From contig CAZFRR010000204.1 of NCBI GenBank assembly GCA_964521405.1, positions 9,550-73,549 of the forward strand: 64,000 bases of DNA, given 5' to 3'. A program made the position numbers and the translations under genes. Below, in pieces: positions 1-8,480 of this stretch (within the stretch, counting starts at the first letter, position 1; every line of letters begins with the position of its first letter). The DNA is from SG8-41 sp964521405. GTDB lineage: Bacteria > Pseudomonadota > Gammaproteobacteria > Burkholderiales > SG8-41. Under the pieces are notes generated by a model that had not been told where the DNA came from, ran no database searches, and saw nothing but the letters and a program-made list of their open reading frames with translations.

Positions 1-708
1 GAAGGCCACGACGCGCTGGTTCATCTCGCCTTCGTGGTGCTCCGGGGGCGCATGAGCGAGAGCGACATGTTCGATGTCAACGTGACCGGCAGTCACAAGC
101 TGTTCCATGCCGCGCGGCAGGCAGGGGTGGGTCGTCTCATCCACCTGTCGAGCGCCGCGGTCTACGGCAGCGGCATGCAACTCGACGAGGAGGCGCCCCT
201 CGCGCCGCTTTCCGGATTTCTGTACGCCCGCCACAAGATGCACCTGGAGCGGCTGCTGGAGGCCGAGTTCCCCGAATGCGTGAGGCTGCGCCCGCACGTG
301 ATTCTGGGTCCCAATGCGCAGCCACTGCTGCGGCTTCTTCTCAAGCTGCCATGCTATCTCTCGCTGCCGGAACCGCAGCCCCTGCTGCAGTGCGTGCACG
401 AGGACGATGTGGCGCGGGCGGTGCTGCAGGCGCTCAACCGCAACGTCCGGGGAGCTTTCAACCTCGCGGCAGAAGACAACTTCAGCTATCGCGACGACAT
501 CCGGCGCCGGCACCGTATCAGCATTCCATTGCCCCCCGGCGTGGCGCGAGCGGGGCTTGAGTTCGCGTGGCGATACTGGGGTTGGGGAGGGGAGCCGGTA
601 TGGATCGAGGGGCTCGCCCGGACGCTGGTGCTCAACTGCCGGCGCGCGGCGGTTGAATTGGGCTGGAAGAGCCGGCATGGCGCTGCCGCGGTGCTGGCAG
701 CGACCTAG
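1..708 (+). CDS. NAD-dependent epimerase/dehydratase (SDR), 5' end cut by window edge
   Basis: The frame is open from base 1, so the true start and the N-terminal Rossmann loop lie outside the window; the first GTG at 34 is not the start. The visible part begins with a DALVHLAF-like strand, then LSSAAVYGS and a YARHK (YxxxK) active-site motif typical of extended SDR sugar-nucleotide epimerases, followed by VHEDDVARAV. The substrate cannot be told. The TAG stop at 706-708 overlaps the first base pairs of the inverted-repeat element that follows, so the end of the gene may have been altered by that insertion. Confidence 0.8.
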   Translation, partial: EGHDALVHLAFVVLRGRMSESDMFDVNVTGSHKLFHAARQAGVGRLIHLSSAAVYGSGMQLDEEAPLAPLSGFLYARHKMHLERLLEAEFPECVRLRPHVILGPNAQPLLRLLLKLPCYLSLPEPQPLLQCVHEDDVARAVLQALNRNVRGAFNLAAEDNFSYRDDIRRRHRISIPLPPGVARAGLEFAWRYWGWGGEPVWIEGLARTLVLNCRRAAVELGWKSRHGAAAVLAAT

Positions 709-896
709 TGTCCTGAGTCGCTAATTCGCTGAACAAAAGATGCCGACAATTGACGCCATACTTTGTCGCAAATCCTCGCCAGGTGTCCAACCTGGCTGCG
801 GTTTGCTTCGCGTCTGGCGCCAATTTCGACACTTTTGCCGTACCTAACGCCTCGGTAGGGTTGCGATTGATCAACGAACTAGCAACTCAGGACACT
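707..896. mobile_element. MITE-like element with 30-bp terminal inverted repeats
   Basis: Bases 707-736 and the reverse complement of 867-896 match at 26 of 30 positions (both begin AGTGTCCTGAGT). The 190-bp unit has no transposase. Its interior includes a small hairpin near 779-797 (GCCAGG/CCTGGC). I see no clear target-site duplication. The left end starts inside the stop codon of the upstream epimerase gene. A minus-strand frame (about 56 codons) is open across the element, but nothing shows that it is translated. The family is not recognised. Confidence 0.6.
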
Positions 897-909
897 CGCC
901 GGGAAACTC

Positions 910-1767
910 TCAGCCGCTGACCTCGAGGCCGTACGCTTCGAGCACCCGCACGGTCGGCGCGAGGCGTTCCGCGACAAATTGCCGCCGCACCGGATTGCGC
1001 AGCGCAGCCAGGCGCCAGTTCGAATCTGGCGCGAGGCCGGCGAGCTCGTAGAAGCGCCGGGGTGGAAAGTAAAAGGCGCGCGCCATCTGCCATAACAGCA
1101 GGCGAGCGGCGACGGAAAGCAGCCGGCGGCGCACTGTGCCCGCTTCGGCCAGGGCCGTTTCCAGCTGGTGGCGGGCGGCCGAGATATGCCGCGCCTCATC
1201 CGCCACGTGAAGCGAGCAGATTTGCCGGACCGCGGGATTGATTTCGTGCGATGGGGCGCGCACGCAGCGATTGAACTTGTCGGACACGTCTTCCCCGATC
1301 AGCATGGCGAGCCAGTAGAGGCCGCCGCCCGCCGGGGCAAACCGTCCCAGCGCGCTGGCGAGGCACGGCGCGCGCCAGCTGCCGTCCGGAAGCGCGAGCC
1401 CGCCAGTCTCGATCGCCCGCAGGAACATCAGGCTGTGGCCCGCTTCCTCGCGCAACTCGTGGAGCAGGTACTCGTGCTCCGCGCGCGGCATTCCCGGCCG
1501 CAAGCGGCGCGACATCCGCTGCAGGAAGATGCCTTCCAGCCACAGCCCGCAGTGCATGACGTTCACGAACTCGTACTGCGACAACCTCTGCCGCACCTCG
1601 GGCGCCAGCGCGTCGAACTCGGGCAGCCCGTAGAGCGACAGCGCCGCTTCAGGCAGCCAGTAGCTGTTCGTGTTGAACTGCGACCAGTTAACCCGCGCCA
1701 CCGGGTCTCGGTAGCGGGCGCTGTTCTCCGAGAGCTGGCGGAGCAGGGCGGTGTCGGCGTTGCGCAT
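910..1767 (-). CDS. AurF-like diiron oxygenase family protein
   Basis: A 285-residue protein with the spaced carboxylate/histidine pattern of ferritin-like diiron oxygenases of the AurF (p-aminobenzoate N-oxygenase) type: HELREEAGHS near residues 100-110 (ExxH) and DEARH near 190 (second ExxH). AurF enzymes oxidise arylamines, but related proteins have varied or unknown substrates, so only the family is claimed. It is transcribed away from the small plus-strand gene at 1842 and is convergent with the epimerase gene. It is not obviously part of the sHdr operon, which reads toward it but stops at 2259. Confidence 0.7.
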   Translation of the reverse strand: MRNADTALLRQLSENSARYRDPVARVNWSQFNTNSYWLPEAALSLYGLPEFDALAPEVRQRLSQYEFVNVMHCGLWLEGIFLQRMSRRLRPGMPRAEHEYLLHELREEAGHSLMFLRAIETGGLALPDGSWRAPCLASALGRFAPAGGGLYWLAMLIGEDVSDKFNRCVRAPSHEINPAVRQICSLHVADEARHISAARHQLETALAEAGTVRRRLLSVAARLLLWQMARAFYFPPRRFYELAGLAPDSNWRLAALRNPVRRQFVAERLAPTVRVLEAYGLEVSG

Positions 1768-1841
1768 GCGGAAATTATAAGCGCCGGAGCTGTAACGGCC
1801 TCCTGGCGGCGGCGTAGAATTCCGCAGGATCGGGCAACCGG

Positions 1842-2219
1842 ATGGAGATCATGCGGCTGATCGAAGAGCTTGAGCGCAGGCTGGGCCGGGAGGAGAGTCT
1901 GTTCCGCGCCCAGCTCCTGCGCGAGGACCTTGCCAGGCTGGGCAGGCTGCGGGAGCTCGCCCGTGGTGCCGTGGACGCCGCCGCATACCGTAGCGCGGCG
2001 TTGCGGCTTGGCTGGACGCAGGGCGATGCGCGCACGCGCGAACTGGGCGCTCCGCTCGATGCACTGATCGAGGTCGTTCGTGAATACGAGGCCGGCGCAG
2101 GTGGCAGCAAGCAGGAGACGCGCATCGTCGAGGCGTGGACCGAGCTGCATCGGGTCAGAATGGAGCGGCTGGTGGGCTGCCTGGCGACGCCGTTGCCCAA
2201 GCCCGCTGCCGGAGACTGA
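1842..2219 (+). CDS. Hypothetical protein, 125 aa
   Basis: I do not recognise this protein. It is mostly charged helix (RLIEELERRLGREE near the start, then many Leu/Arg/Glu residues), with no signal peptide or membrane segment, and ends in a short Pro/Ala tail. A second ATG four codons in (1851) is an alternative start. Overlapping minus-strand frames are long but have the composition of shadows. It is divergent from the diiron gene and convergent with the ArsR-type regulator at 2259. Confidence 0.5.
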   Translation: MEIMRLIEELERRLGREESLFRAQLLREDLARLGRLRELARGAVDAAAYRSAALRLGWTQGDARTRELGAPLDALIEVVREYEAGAGGSKQETRIVEAWTELHRVRMERLVGCLATPLPKPAAGD

Positions 2220-2258
2220 CCCCTGCCGCAAACGCGGCTCATCCCGCAGGCGTCGCGC

Positions 2259-2606
2259 TCACCTCTTCGAGACCTTCGCGCAGAAGATCCGGTACAGGGA
2301 CGCCATGATCTCTTCGACTTCCTTGCTGGCAAGCGAGTAATAAATTGACTGTGCTTCCCGGCGCGTGGACACGATGCGTTTCCCCCGCAACACCGCCAGA
2401 TGTTGCGACAGCCCGGACTGGGAGAGCCCGATAATGCCCTCCATCTCGCCCACCGACTTCTCGCCCTCGGCGAGCTGGCACAGGATCATCAGCCGCGAGG
2501 GATTCGCTATCGCCTTCAGCAGATCGGTGACGCGAACGGCGCTGCCGCGCAGGCGCGACACCTCCGACCGGGTCAGTCCAAACGATGTATCCGTCGCCGG
2601 GTTCAT
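2259..2606 (-). CDS. ArsR/SmtB-family repressor, sHdrR/SoxR/SqrR-like persulfide sensor
   Basis: A 115-residue winged-helix protein with the ArsR core (LLKAIANPSRLMILCQL, then the recognition-helix region SQSGLSQHLAVLR, then the wing). It has exactly two cysteines, C43 and C109, 66 residues apart. That matches the spacing of the reactive pair in SqrR (C41/C107) and, as I recall, in the sHdr regulator sHdrR, which sense sulfane sulfur by forming a tri- or tetrasulfide link. Its ATG overlaps the TGA of lbpA (ATGA), so it is translationally coupled as the last gene of the operon it probably controls. The likely operators lie at 9703-9731 and 15026-15054. Confidence 0.85.
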   Translation of the reverse strand: MNPATDTSFGLTRSEVSRLRGSAVRVTDLLKAIANPSRLMILCQLAEGEKSVGEMEGIIGLSQSGLSQHLAVLRGKRIVSTRREAQSIYYSLASKEVEEIMASLYRIFCAKVSKR

Positions 2607-3067
2607 GCCTTTACCTGCCCACCGTCGGGCGCGCAGCCGGCGAATCCGTCCGCGTCCATTTTCGCTTCGTACTTCGGGCCGACCTGGGAGCCGATGACGA
2701 GGATCGGCTTCACCGAAGCCCAGTCTTCCGGTTTGAGGATCACCATCCAGCCCGCGCCGTACGGATCCTCATTGACGAGCGAAGGCTTCCCCGCCAGTTC
2801 GTCGTTCACCGCGACGACCTCGCCGCCGACCGCTGATTTCGCGGGTCCGACCCACTTCCCAGACTCGACCGTGGCGCAGGTTTTCCCGGCCTGGACCGAG
2901 CGGCCGACCTTTTTGGGTGTGAAGGCGACGAGCTGTCCGGCCAATGCTGTCGCCACGGTGGTCATGCCGATCTTGATGTTGCCGTCCTCGAGTTCCTTCA
3001 ACCAGATGTGATTGTCAACGTCGTACAGAAGGTCGTCGGGAAGATGGCATCCGCGCACTTCGGGCAT
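2603..3067 (-). CDS. lbpA: Lipoate-binding protein LbpA (GcvH-like)
   Basis: This 154-residue GcvH-fold protein has a lipoyl-acceptor lysine at K71 in the turn ATVESGKW, where glycine cleavage H proteins have ESVK. In sHdr organisms LbpA is a dedicated lipoylated carrier for sulfur oxidation, not glycine cleavage, and no gcvP or gcvT is nearby. It is the next-to-last gene of the sHdr operon and overlaps the downstream regulator by 4 nt. The lipS1, lipS2, lipT and sLpl genes at the other end of the cluster would supply its cofactor. Confidence 0.92.
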   Translation of the reverse strand: MPEVRGCHLPDDLLYDVDNHIWLKELEDGNIKIGMTTVATALAGQLVAFTPKKVGRSVQAGKTCATVESGKWVGPAKSAVGGEVVAVNDELAGKPSLVNEDPYGAGWMVILKPEDWASVKPILVIGSQVGPKYEAKMDADGFAGCAPDGGQVKA

Positions 3068-3091
3068 ATCGCAGTTCCCCTAGTCCGGTTG

Positions 3092-3505
3092 TTACTCGGT
3101 TGTTTCCATGCGCAGCGGCCGGGAGGCGCAGCAGAACTCCCCCAGCCCCTCGATCTGCATCTTGCCGCTAACGAACAAGACAAGGTGCTTCGCGAGCATG
3201 GCCATCATGCGCCGCCGGCCCTCGTCCCGCCCGGCATCCGGCTCGAGACGAAGCAGATTGTAATGATAAGCGATCTCGCGGCAGGTTTCGCGGCAGGCAT
3301 TGAAGCTCGGGACGCCCCGAGCGCCCTGCCGGTGCAGGGCGAGAAGACGAAATCCCTCGACCCCCCCCCGGGTCGGGGCCGCGCCGCGCGCCGCGATCCA
3401 GTGCTCGAGCACCTCTTCGGCAAGCGCCAACAGGCGTTCCGCCGCCGCTTCGCGCGTCCCGGCCATCGAGTCAATCTCGGCCTCGATCTCCGCGAGTGAC
3501 CTCAC
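3092..3505 (-). CDS. Conserved sHdr-operon hypothetical protein with a CxxxC motif
   Basis: A 137-residue soluble protein of unknown function. The N-terminal third is helical; the centre reads LLALHRQGARGVPSFN and then ACRETCREIAYHYNLL, a CxxxC within a helix; another CC pair is near the C-terminus. The GTG start (3505) overlaps the TGA of hdrB2 (GTGA), so translation is coupled and a role tied to HdrB2 or LbpA, its two neighbours, is likely. It resembles no metalloprotein family I can name. The cysteines could bind a metal or take part in thiol chemistry. Confidence 0.75.
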   Translation of the reverse strand: MRSLAEIEAEIDSMAGTREAAAERLLALAEEVLEHWIAARGAAPTRGGVEGFRLLALHRQGARGVPSFNACRETCREIAYHYNLLRLEPDAGRDEGRRRMMAMLAKHLVLFVSGKMQIEGLGEFCCASRPLRMETTE

Positions 3506-4428
3506 GCGAGCCCCTTTTCCTTCAGCAGCTCGAGCCCGTCCGAGACGTTTTCATGCACGCTCAACTTGCGCGGCGATAGCCCCAGCGCGATGCCGAGAAG
3601 CTGAGTGAAGTAGAGCATCCTCACCTTGGTCTTTTCGCCCAGCACCTTCTCGGCGCGCACCTGGTGCATCTCGAGCCCGGAGTGGCAGGTCGGGCATTCG
3701 GTGGCGATCACATCCGCGCCGGCGGCTTCCGCCGCGCGCAGGATGTTCAGCACCAGCTTGGTCGAGGTGTCGCTGTCCGAGAGCACGTGCGCGCCGCCGC
3801 AGCACGAAGTCTTGAGCGGAAAATCCACGTTCTCGGCGCCTGCCGCAGCCAGCAGATCGTCCATGAAATGCGGCTTCGAGGTGGACTCGCTTCCCGGGCC
3901 CTGGTCTTTTTCCGGGAAGATGTGCCGCGGCCGGGTGTACATGCAGCCGTAGTAGTTGGCGATCTTCAGCCCCTTGAGAGAATTCTTGACGCGGCGCTTC
4001 AACTCCTCCTCGCCGATGCCGTCCTTGATCCAGTCGAGCGCGTGGATCGTTTCCACCTGCCCCGCCCGGTAGGTCTGGTGTCCCGCTTTCTTCGAGATCC
4101 GCTCGACGGCTTCGCGCGAGGACGCGTCGTGCGCGAGGTCGTGCTCGGCCTTCTTCAGGTTGTGGTAGCAGCCGTTGCACGGCGCCATGACGACCGTGGC
4201 GCCCATCTCGTTCGCGGCGATGGACATGACGCGCGAGGACAAATAGGTCTGGACCTTGGGGTCTATGTTCTTCACCTCCATCGCCCCGCAGCAGTTCCAG
4301 TTCTTCACCTCGTCCAACTCGAGCCCGAGCGCCTTGCCGACTTCCTTGGTGGACTTGTTGTAGGCGTGCCCGGTGCCCTCGAGGGCGCAGCCCGGATAGT
4401 AGGCGACCCGCTGGTAATCGGTTTTCAT
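3502..4428 (-). CDS. hdrB2: sHdrB2, heterodisulfide reductase subunit B-like
   Basis: 308 residues, the normal length for HdrB. Two CCG domains are visible: YYPGCALEG...NWNCCGAMEV...APCNGC in the N-terminal half and KTSCCGGAHV...ATECPTC in the C-terminal half; such domains bind non-cubane 4Fe-4S clusters at the disulfide-handling site. The frame is open far upstream, but the start is set at the ATG at 4428, which overlaps the hdrC2 stop (ATGA) and gives a protein starting MKTDYQRVAYYPG. It is part of the cytoplasmic sHdr complex that oxidises carrier-bound sulfane sulfur to sulfite in current models. Confidence 0.93.
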   Translation of the reverse strand: MKTDYQRVAYYPGCALEGTGHAYNKSTKEVGKALGLELDEVKNWNCCGAMEVKNIDPKVQTYLSSRVMSIAANEMGATVVMAPCNGCYHNLKKAEHDLAHDASSREAVERISKKAGHQTYRAGQVETIHALDWIKDGIGEEELKRRVKNSLKGLKIANYYGCMYTRPRHIFPEKDQGPGSESTSKPHFMDDLLAAAGAENVDFPLKTSCCGGAHVLSDSDTSTKLVLNILRAAEAAGADVIATECPTCHSGLEMHQVRAEKVLGEKTKVRMLYFTQLLGIALGLSPRKLSVHENVSDGLELLKEKGLA

Positions 4429-5165
4429 TTCGTGTCCCTCAGTCCCAACGCCTTGCGCTGCAGCGCTTCCTGCTCGTCGACATATTCGGTGATCGCATCG
4501 CGCGCCTTCGCCCAGCCGCGGGTGCGCGGGCGAATAAGAGTGGCAATCCCCATCAGGATTCCCTGCATGACGGGCAGGCGCCGCGCGACGCGCCTCACCA
4601 TCTCGACGAGCCAGTCCTGTAACAGCGGTTGACCGGTCTTCGCGAAGAAGCGGCGAATGACGCGGCCTTCCTCGATTTTGCCGGTCGCGATGACCTGCTC
4701 GGTGAATTCCTCGTCGAAGATCATGGACTTCGACTTCGGCGTGTGGCCCTTCAGCTCCAGCCAGTGCGCGGTGGCTTTCATCACGCCCTCGGGGACGACG
4801 TCGCGCGGACAGGCGTAGGTGCATCGGTTGCACGAGACGCACTGCCAGATGATCTCCTTGTCGCGCAGCAGCTCGGACTCCATTCCCATGCGGATGAGAT
4901 AAATCCAGTAACGGGGATTGAAGTCGGGATTCAACGCGTTGACCGGGCAGGCGTTGGTGCACGAGCCGCACTGCCAGCAGCGGTGGACGTACTCGCCGCC
5001 CGGGAGCGCCGCGATCTCATCCTCCAGCCGCTCGTTGTAGTCGGTGACGACCCGCGGCTCGATAAACGTGCTCCAGTGCCCGGAGACGTCCACACCGTCG
5101 ATGACCAGCTTCTCGTGCGACTGGATGTTTTCCGGGCGGATCAGCGATTTTTCGTGGATCGGCAT
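4425..5165 (-). CDS. hdrC2: sHdrC2, heterodisulfide reductase subunit C-like ferredoxin subunit
   Basis: 246 residues with two classical 4Fe-4S motifs, CWQCGSCTNACP near residue 63 and CVSCNRCTYACP near 109, followed by a helical C-terminal tail. HdrC subunits carry electrons between HdrA and HdrB. The stop overlaps the start of hdrB2 by 4 nt, and the gene starts 14 nt after the hypothetical gene at 5180. It is the second of two HdrC paralogues in the cluster, as expected for the sHdr type (C1-B1-A-hyp-C2-B2). Confidence 0.93.
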   Translation of the reverse strand: MPIHEKSLIRPENIQSHEKLVIDGVDVSGHWSTFIEPRVVTDYNERLEDEIAALPGGEYVHRCWQCGSCTNACPVNALNPDFNPRYWIYLIRMGMESELLRDKEIIWQCVSCNRCTYACPRDVVPEGVMKATAHWLELKGHTPKSKSMIFDEEFTEQVIATGKIEEGRVIRRFFAKTGQPLLQDWLVEMVRRVARRLPVMQGILMGIATLIRPRTRGWAKARDAITEYVDEQEALQRKALGLRDTK

Positions 5166-5179
5166 GGCTCTCGCAGCGC

Positions 5180-6034
5180 TCAGGCGAGCAGTTTCACGTC
5201 TTCGACGACGAACGCCTGGCCGTCGAACGCCTTCAGCCGCGTCCGCCCCCTCTCGTTGACGCCGTCCAGGCCCAGCAGCCGCTGCACGTGCTGCATGGGA
5301 TCCTCGGGGGCCGCGAAGTCGGTGCGCAGATAGGTGCCGCCCTGCTCGCCAATGTAATCGGCGTACACCTGCGCGGTCAGCAGGTCCACGTACCAGATCA
5401 CGTCGCGAAACACCCCGTTGGCGGCGAGGAACTGTGACAATTCTTCCCGCAGCATGAGGTAGGTGCCGTAGCGCGAGGGAACGTCGATTACGCTCCGATC
5501 GACGTCCTCGGCATGCCAGATTTCGCGCAGCACTCCGCTATTGGCCTCAGCGTCCCACACCCACCGGCACATCATGGGGTAGCGCTCCGGGTCCACGGTG
5601 TGCAGGATCTCGGCGGCGAGATCGTGCACCCAGCGATGCTTCCGGTCTTCGGGAAACGCGCCGCGAAACGCGGCCATGCGCTCATCGGTCGTCAATGTGT
5701 CTTCGCGGCCTGCGAGCAGCTGGGCGATTTCGGTCTGCATCACCTGGAACCCGGCAGGCTCCAGGTAGGGGGTCACGCGCCGGCGCACGGTTGCGCTCAG
5801 CGCACACAGCGTCTTGAACGTCTTCAATTCGAGTGCGCGCGCATCGTCGCGTTCGAGCGCCTGGCGAAACACCGCCGTCTTGGCCTGTAGCGCCGCAACG
5901 TAGCGCTCGATGCCGCCGTGCTCCTCGCTGCCGGACACCAGCCGCTCGAACGCGCCCGCGAGCTTGGGGCCGCTCAATTCGAGCCGGGGCCGCTCCAGCG
6001 CCGGCACGCCGATGGATCGAGAAACCTGCGTCAT
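5180..6034 (-). CDS. sHdr-associated conserved hypothetical protein (Hyp)
   Basis: 284 residues between hdrA and hdrC2, the position where sHdr clusters usually carry a gene called hyp. No cofactor motif is obvious: it has one cysteine in a loop (ALSATVRRR region) and another near MMCRWVWDAEAN. The sequence is acidic and aromatic-rich in its centre (HRWVHDLAAEILHTVDPERYPMM, cited in parts: HRWVHDLAAEI, VDPERYPMM). There is no signal peptide or membrane segment. The function is unknown; conserved position in sHdr operons is the main evidence. Confidence 0.85.
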   Translation of the reverse strand: MTQVSRSIGVPALERPRLELSGPKLAGAFERLVSGSEEHGGIERYVAALQAKTAVFRQALERDDARALELKTFKTLCALSATVRRRVTPYLEPAGFQVMQTEIAQLLAGREDTLTTDERMAAFRGAFPEDRKHRWVHDLAAEILHTVDPERYPMMCRWVWDAEANSGVLREIWHAEDVDRSVIDVPSRYGTYLMLREELSQFLAANGVFRDVIWYVDLLTAQVYADYIGEQGGTYLRTDFAAPEDPMQHVQRLLGLDGVNERGRTRLKAFDGQAFVVEDVKLLA

Positions 6035-6053
6035 TCGCGTCGCGCCGCAACCG

Positions 6054-7103
6054 TCAGGCCGTGGCTGCCCGCACCGGCTGGTTGATTAAAGCGCAAGCCG
6101 CAATGGCCGCGGCTTGCGCTTGCGCGATCGAATCGTCGATCGTTTCCGGTCCGGTGGCTGCGCCCACGACGAAGACGCCGGCGCGCGAGGTTTCACAGAG
6201 GGCGGCGTAGGCGTTGCCCTTGGCGATGTTGCCTTGCTTCTCGAGCGCGACGCCGAACACTTTGGCGAGCGACGGGTTGTCCACGTTGGGGTCCATGCCG
6301 ATGGCGTGCACCACCATGTCGAACGGAATGGTGATCGGGCGCTTCACCAGTGTGTCCTCGCCCTTGACGATCAGTTTTTTGCCGTCGGAGGTCACCTCCG
6401 CGATGCGCGCCTTGATGTACTTGACCTTGAACTCCTCCTGGCTGCGCCAGTAGTAGGACTCGTTGTGTCCGTAGGTCCGGATGTCCATGTAATAAATATA
6501 GACGTGGCAGCCGGGCAGTTCCTCGCGGATCTCCATTGCGATATTGCAGGATACGGTGCAGCAGATCTTCGAGCACCATTCGCGCCCGATCTGCCGGTCG
6601 CGCGAGCCGACGCAGAGCAGGATCGCGACGCGCTCGGGTTTCCGCCCGTCCGAAGGGCAGCGCACGCCTTTGCCCGTGGAGATCATCTGCTCGACCTGGG
6701 TGGTGGTCACGACGTCGGGAAAGGTGCCGAAGCCCCATTCGGGCTTGTTGACCGAATCGAAGTGGGTGAATCCGGTGCACAGGATCGCCGCACCGGCCTC
6801 GAGCGCCTGGCCGTTGGAGAGCCGCACGTTGAAGGCGCCGGGCGCGCCGCCGAACTCCGTGACGGTCGCGCCCTTGTGCGCCGTCACCAGGGGACTGGCT
6901 TCGACCCGGCTCACCATGCCGCCGATGGCGTCCCTCGCCCACTCGCCCGAGGGCACCAGCTTCGCGTAGCCCGAGATAATGGGCGCCCCGCCGAGCCGTT
7001 GCTCCTTTTCCACCAGCACCGACCGCTGGCCGATGCTGGCGAGCGCGTGGGCGGCCGCAAGGCCCGCCGGGCCGCCGCCGACGATCAGAATCGGCTTGCT
7101 CAT
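6054..7103 (-). CDS. hdrA: sHdrA, FAD-binding heterodisulfide reductase subunit A-like
   Basis: 349 residues starting MSKPILIVGGGPAG, with the dinucleotide-binding glycine motif at 9-14. It is a short HdrA without the extra ferredoxin domains of methanogen HdrA. The cysteine cluster C177, C181, C182, C186 (WCSKICCTVSC) is the HdrA 4Fe-4S site. A second FAD motif near the C-terminus reads AGVFVVGAATGPETI. The ATG at 7103 overlaps the hdrB1 stop (ATGA); the longer open frame to 7403 is ignored for that reason. It is the flavin core of the sHdr complex. Confidence 0.93.
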   Translation of the reverse strand: MSKPILIVGGGPAGLAAAHALASIGQRSVLVEKEQRLGGAPIISGYAKLVPSGEWARDAIGGMVSRVEASPLVTAHKGATVTEFGGAPGAFNVRLSNGQALEAGAAILCTGFTHFDSVNKPEWGFGTFPDVVTTTQVEQMISTGKGVRCPSDGRKPERVAILLCVGSRDRQIGREWCSKICCTVSCNIAMEIREELPGCHVYIYYMDIRTYGHNESYYWRSQEEFKVKYIKARIAEVTSDGKKLIVKGEDTLVKRPITIPFDMVVHAIGMDPNVDNPSLAKVFGVALEKQGNIAKGNAYAALCETSRAGVFVVGAATGPETIDDSIAQAQAAAIAACALINQPVRAATA

Positions 7104-8470
7104 GCACGCTTCTCGATCGCGCGAATCGGAATGAATCCCGGCCCCGAGGTGATCATCTTGCGCGGGTCGTAGAGGTTTTCCTGCTTGCCCGCCTTGACCT
7201 CGTCCAGGTACGACATGAACTCCGCCTTCTTCGCCTTCCAGTCTATGCCCAGTTTCTCCATCAGCGTTTCGGTGGGAGAGGCGTGCCAGTGCGCCTGCAC
7301 GATCTTGTACGGATGCGCGCCGCACACCAGGGCGGCGAACTGGCAGTCGGCGAGGATGGGCAGCTCCACCCCCTTGCCGGCCCCGCCCGCCTTGCTGATC
7401 CACTGGTTCTTGTCGAGCGTCGTGATGCAGCCGGTGTCGTGCCCGATCATCACGTCGGCGTGCGCTTCCTCGACGGCGACGCGCACCTTGCGATCGATGG
7501 CGAACGAGCGGGTGAACTCGCGCTCCGAGATAATGTGACGGAAGCCGAACCCGCAGCAGTCGTACCAGGTCGAATAGTCAATCACCTGCGCGCCGAGGGC
7601 CTGCATGGTGCTGGTGGTCACCGCCAGACGATTGCCGCCGAGAATCGTATCGTCGTAGATCGCATCCTCCGGCACCATCTTGTAGACGTGGCACGCAGGG
7701 TGGATGGTCGCCCGGATCTGGCTGCAGTCGATCTCCTGCGTCGCCGCGATGCGATCGCGCATCACGTGCAGCCACTCGGAGTAGTGGACGACCTCTTCGG
7801 GGATCAGGAGCTTTCCGTCCACCAGGCGCCCGAGTTTGCCGAGAATTTTCCGGACGCTCTCGCGCAGCTTGGCCGAACGCAGGAGGTAGCCGCGCACTTC
7901 CTTGTAGTTGCCGAACGAAGTGCCGCAATGCACCAGCGGGTAGTAGTAGGCATCCGGCAGGCCTTGCGCCCGGGCAGCCACATACGCCTGATGGAAGTTG
8001 CGCAGAAACACCGCTGCGAGGCTCTCCAGATTTCCGATCCCCGAGCCATGGTAGTTCCATGCCGTGCACGAGGTCTGGTCGGTCTCGTCCAGGTACTCGA
8101 TGCCAAGCCGGTTCATGATCCAAAGGAGGGAGGCCGGATATCCCGGGATGTTGCCGCACTGTCCGCACGACTTGTGGTGCCAGAGCCGCCGCGTTGGAAT
8201 CTTCTTGTCCCAGCCGTAAAGCGTCTTGACCATGACCGGCTCGTGCTCGTCGGAGACGCGGTGGACGACGATTTCGCCGTCCTTCTCCAGTTGCCACATG
8301 ATGTCGCGCACGTCCTCCACGCGATCCTTGTTGGTCAGCATCGAGCGCTTGTCGATCTTCAGCTCGACCCAGGAAGTCGCGATGCGCGCGTCCTCGGACT
8401 TGAGTTTCGAGTCCCGCCACTCCGCGCCGTGGCCGGTGAAGCGTTCGTTGCCGGTGGATTGCTTGTCCAT
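7100..8470 (-). CDS. hdrB1: sHdrB1, heterodisulfide reductase subunit B-like
   Basis: 456 residues, longer than sHdrB2. CCG-type cysteine groups are spread through it: KSCGQCGN near residue 101, PACHVYK near 277, WYDCCGFGF near 320, then DTGC and LADCQFAALVCGAHP. The C-terminal 80 residues follow the second CCG domain and are rich in Lys. In this complex HdrB1 is thought to pair with HdrC1. It starts 10 nt after hdrC1 and overlaps hdrA by 4 nt. Confidence 0.92.
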   Translation of the reverse strand: MDKQSTGNERFTGHGAEWRDSKLKSEDARIATSWVELKIDKRSMLTNKDRVEDVRDIMWQLEKDGEIVVHRVSDEHEPVMVKTLYGWDKKIPTRRLWHHKSCGQCGNIPGYPASLLWIMNRLGIEYLDETDQTSCTAWNYHGSGIGNLESLAAVFLRNFHQAYVAARAQGLPDAYYYPLVHCGTSFGNYKEVRGYLLRSAKLRESVRKILGKLGRLVDGKLLIPEEVVHYSEWLHVMRDRIAATQEIDCSQIRATIHPACHVYKMVPEDAIYDDTILGGNRLAVTTSTMQALGAQVIDYSTWYDCCGFGFRHIISEREFTRSFAIDRKVRVAVEEAHADVMIGHDTGCITTLDKNQWISKAGGAGKGVELPILADCQFAALVCGAHPYKIVQAHWHASPTETLMEKLGIDWKAKKAEFMSYLDEVKAGKQENLYDPRKMITSGPGFIPIRAIEKRA

Positions 8471-8480
8471 GCGTGTCTCC

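Noticed and set aside
632..874. 80-codon minus-strand frame across the MITE as a gene
   Set aside because: No ribosome binding site or recognised family, and it runs from the element into the end of the epimerase gene.
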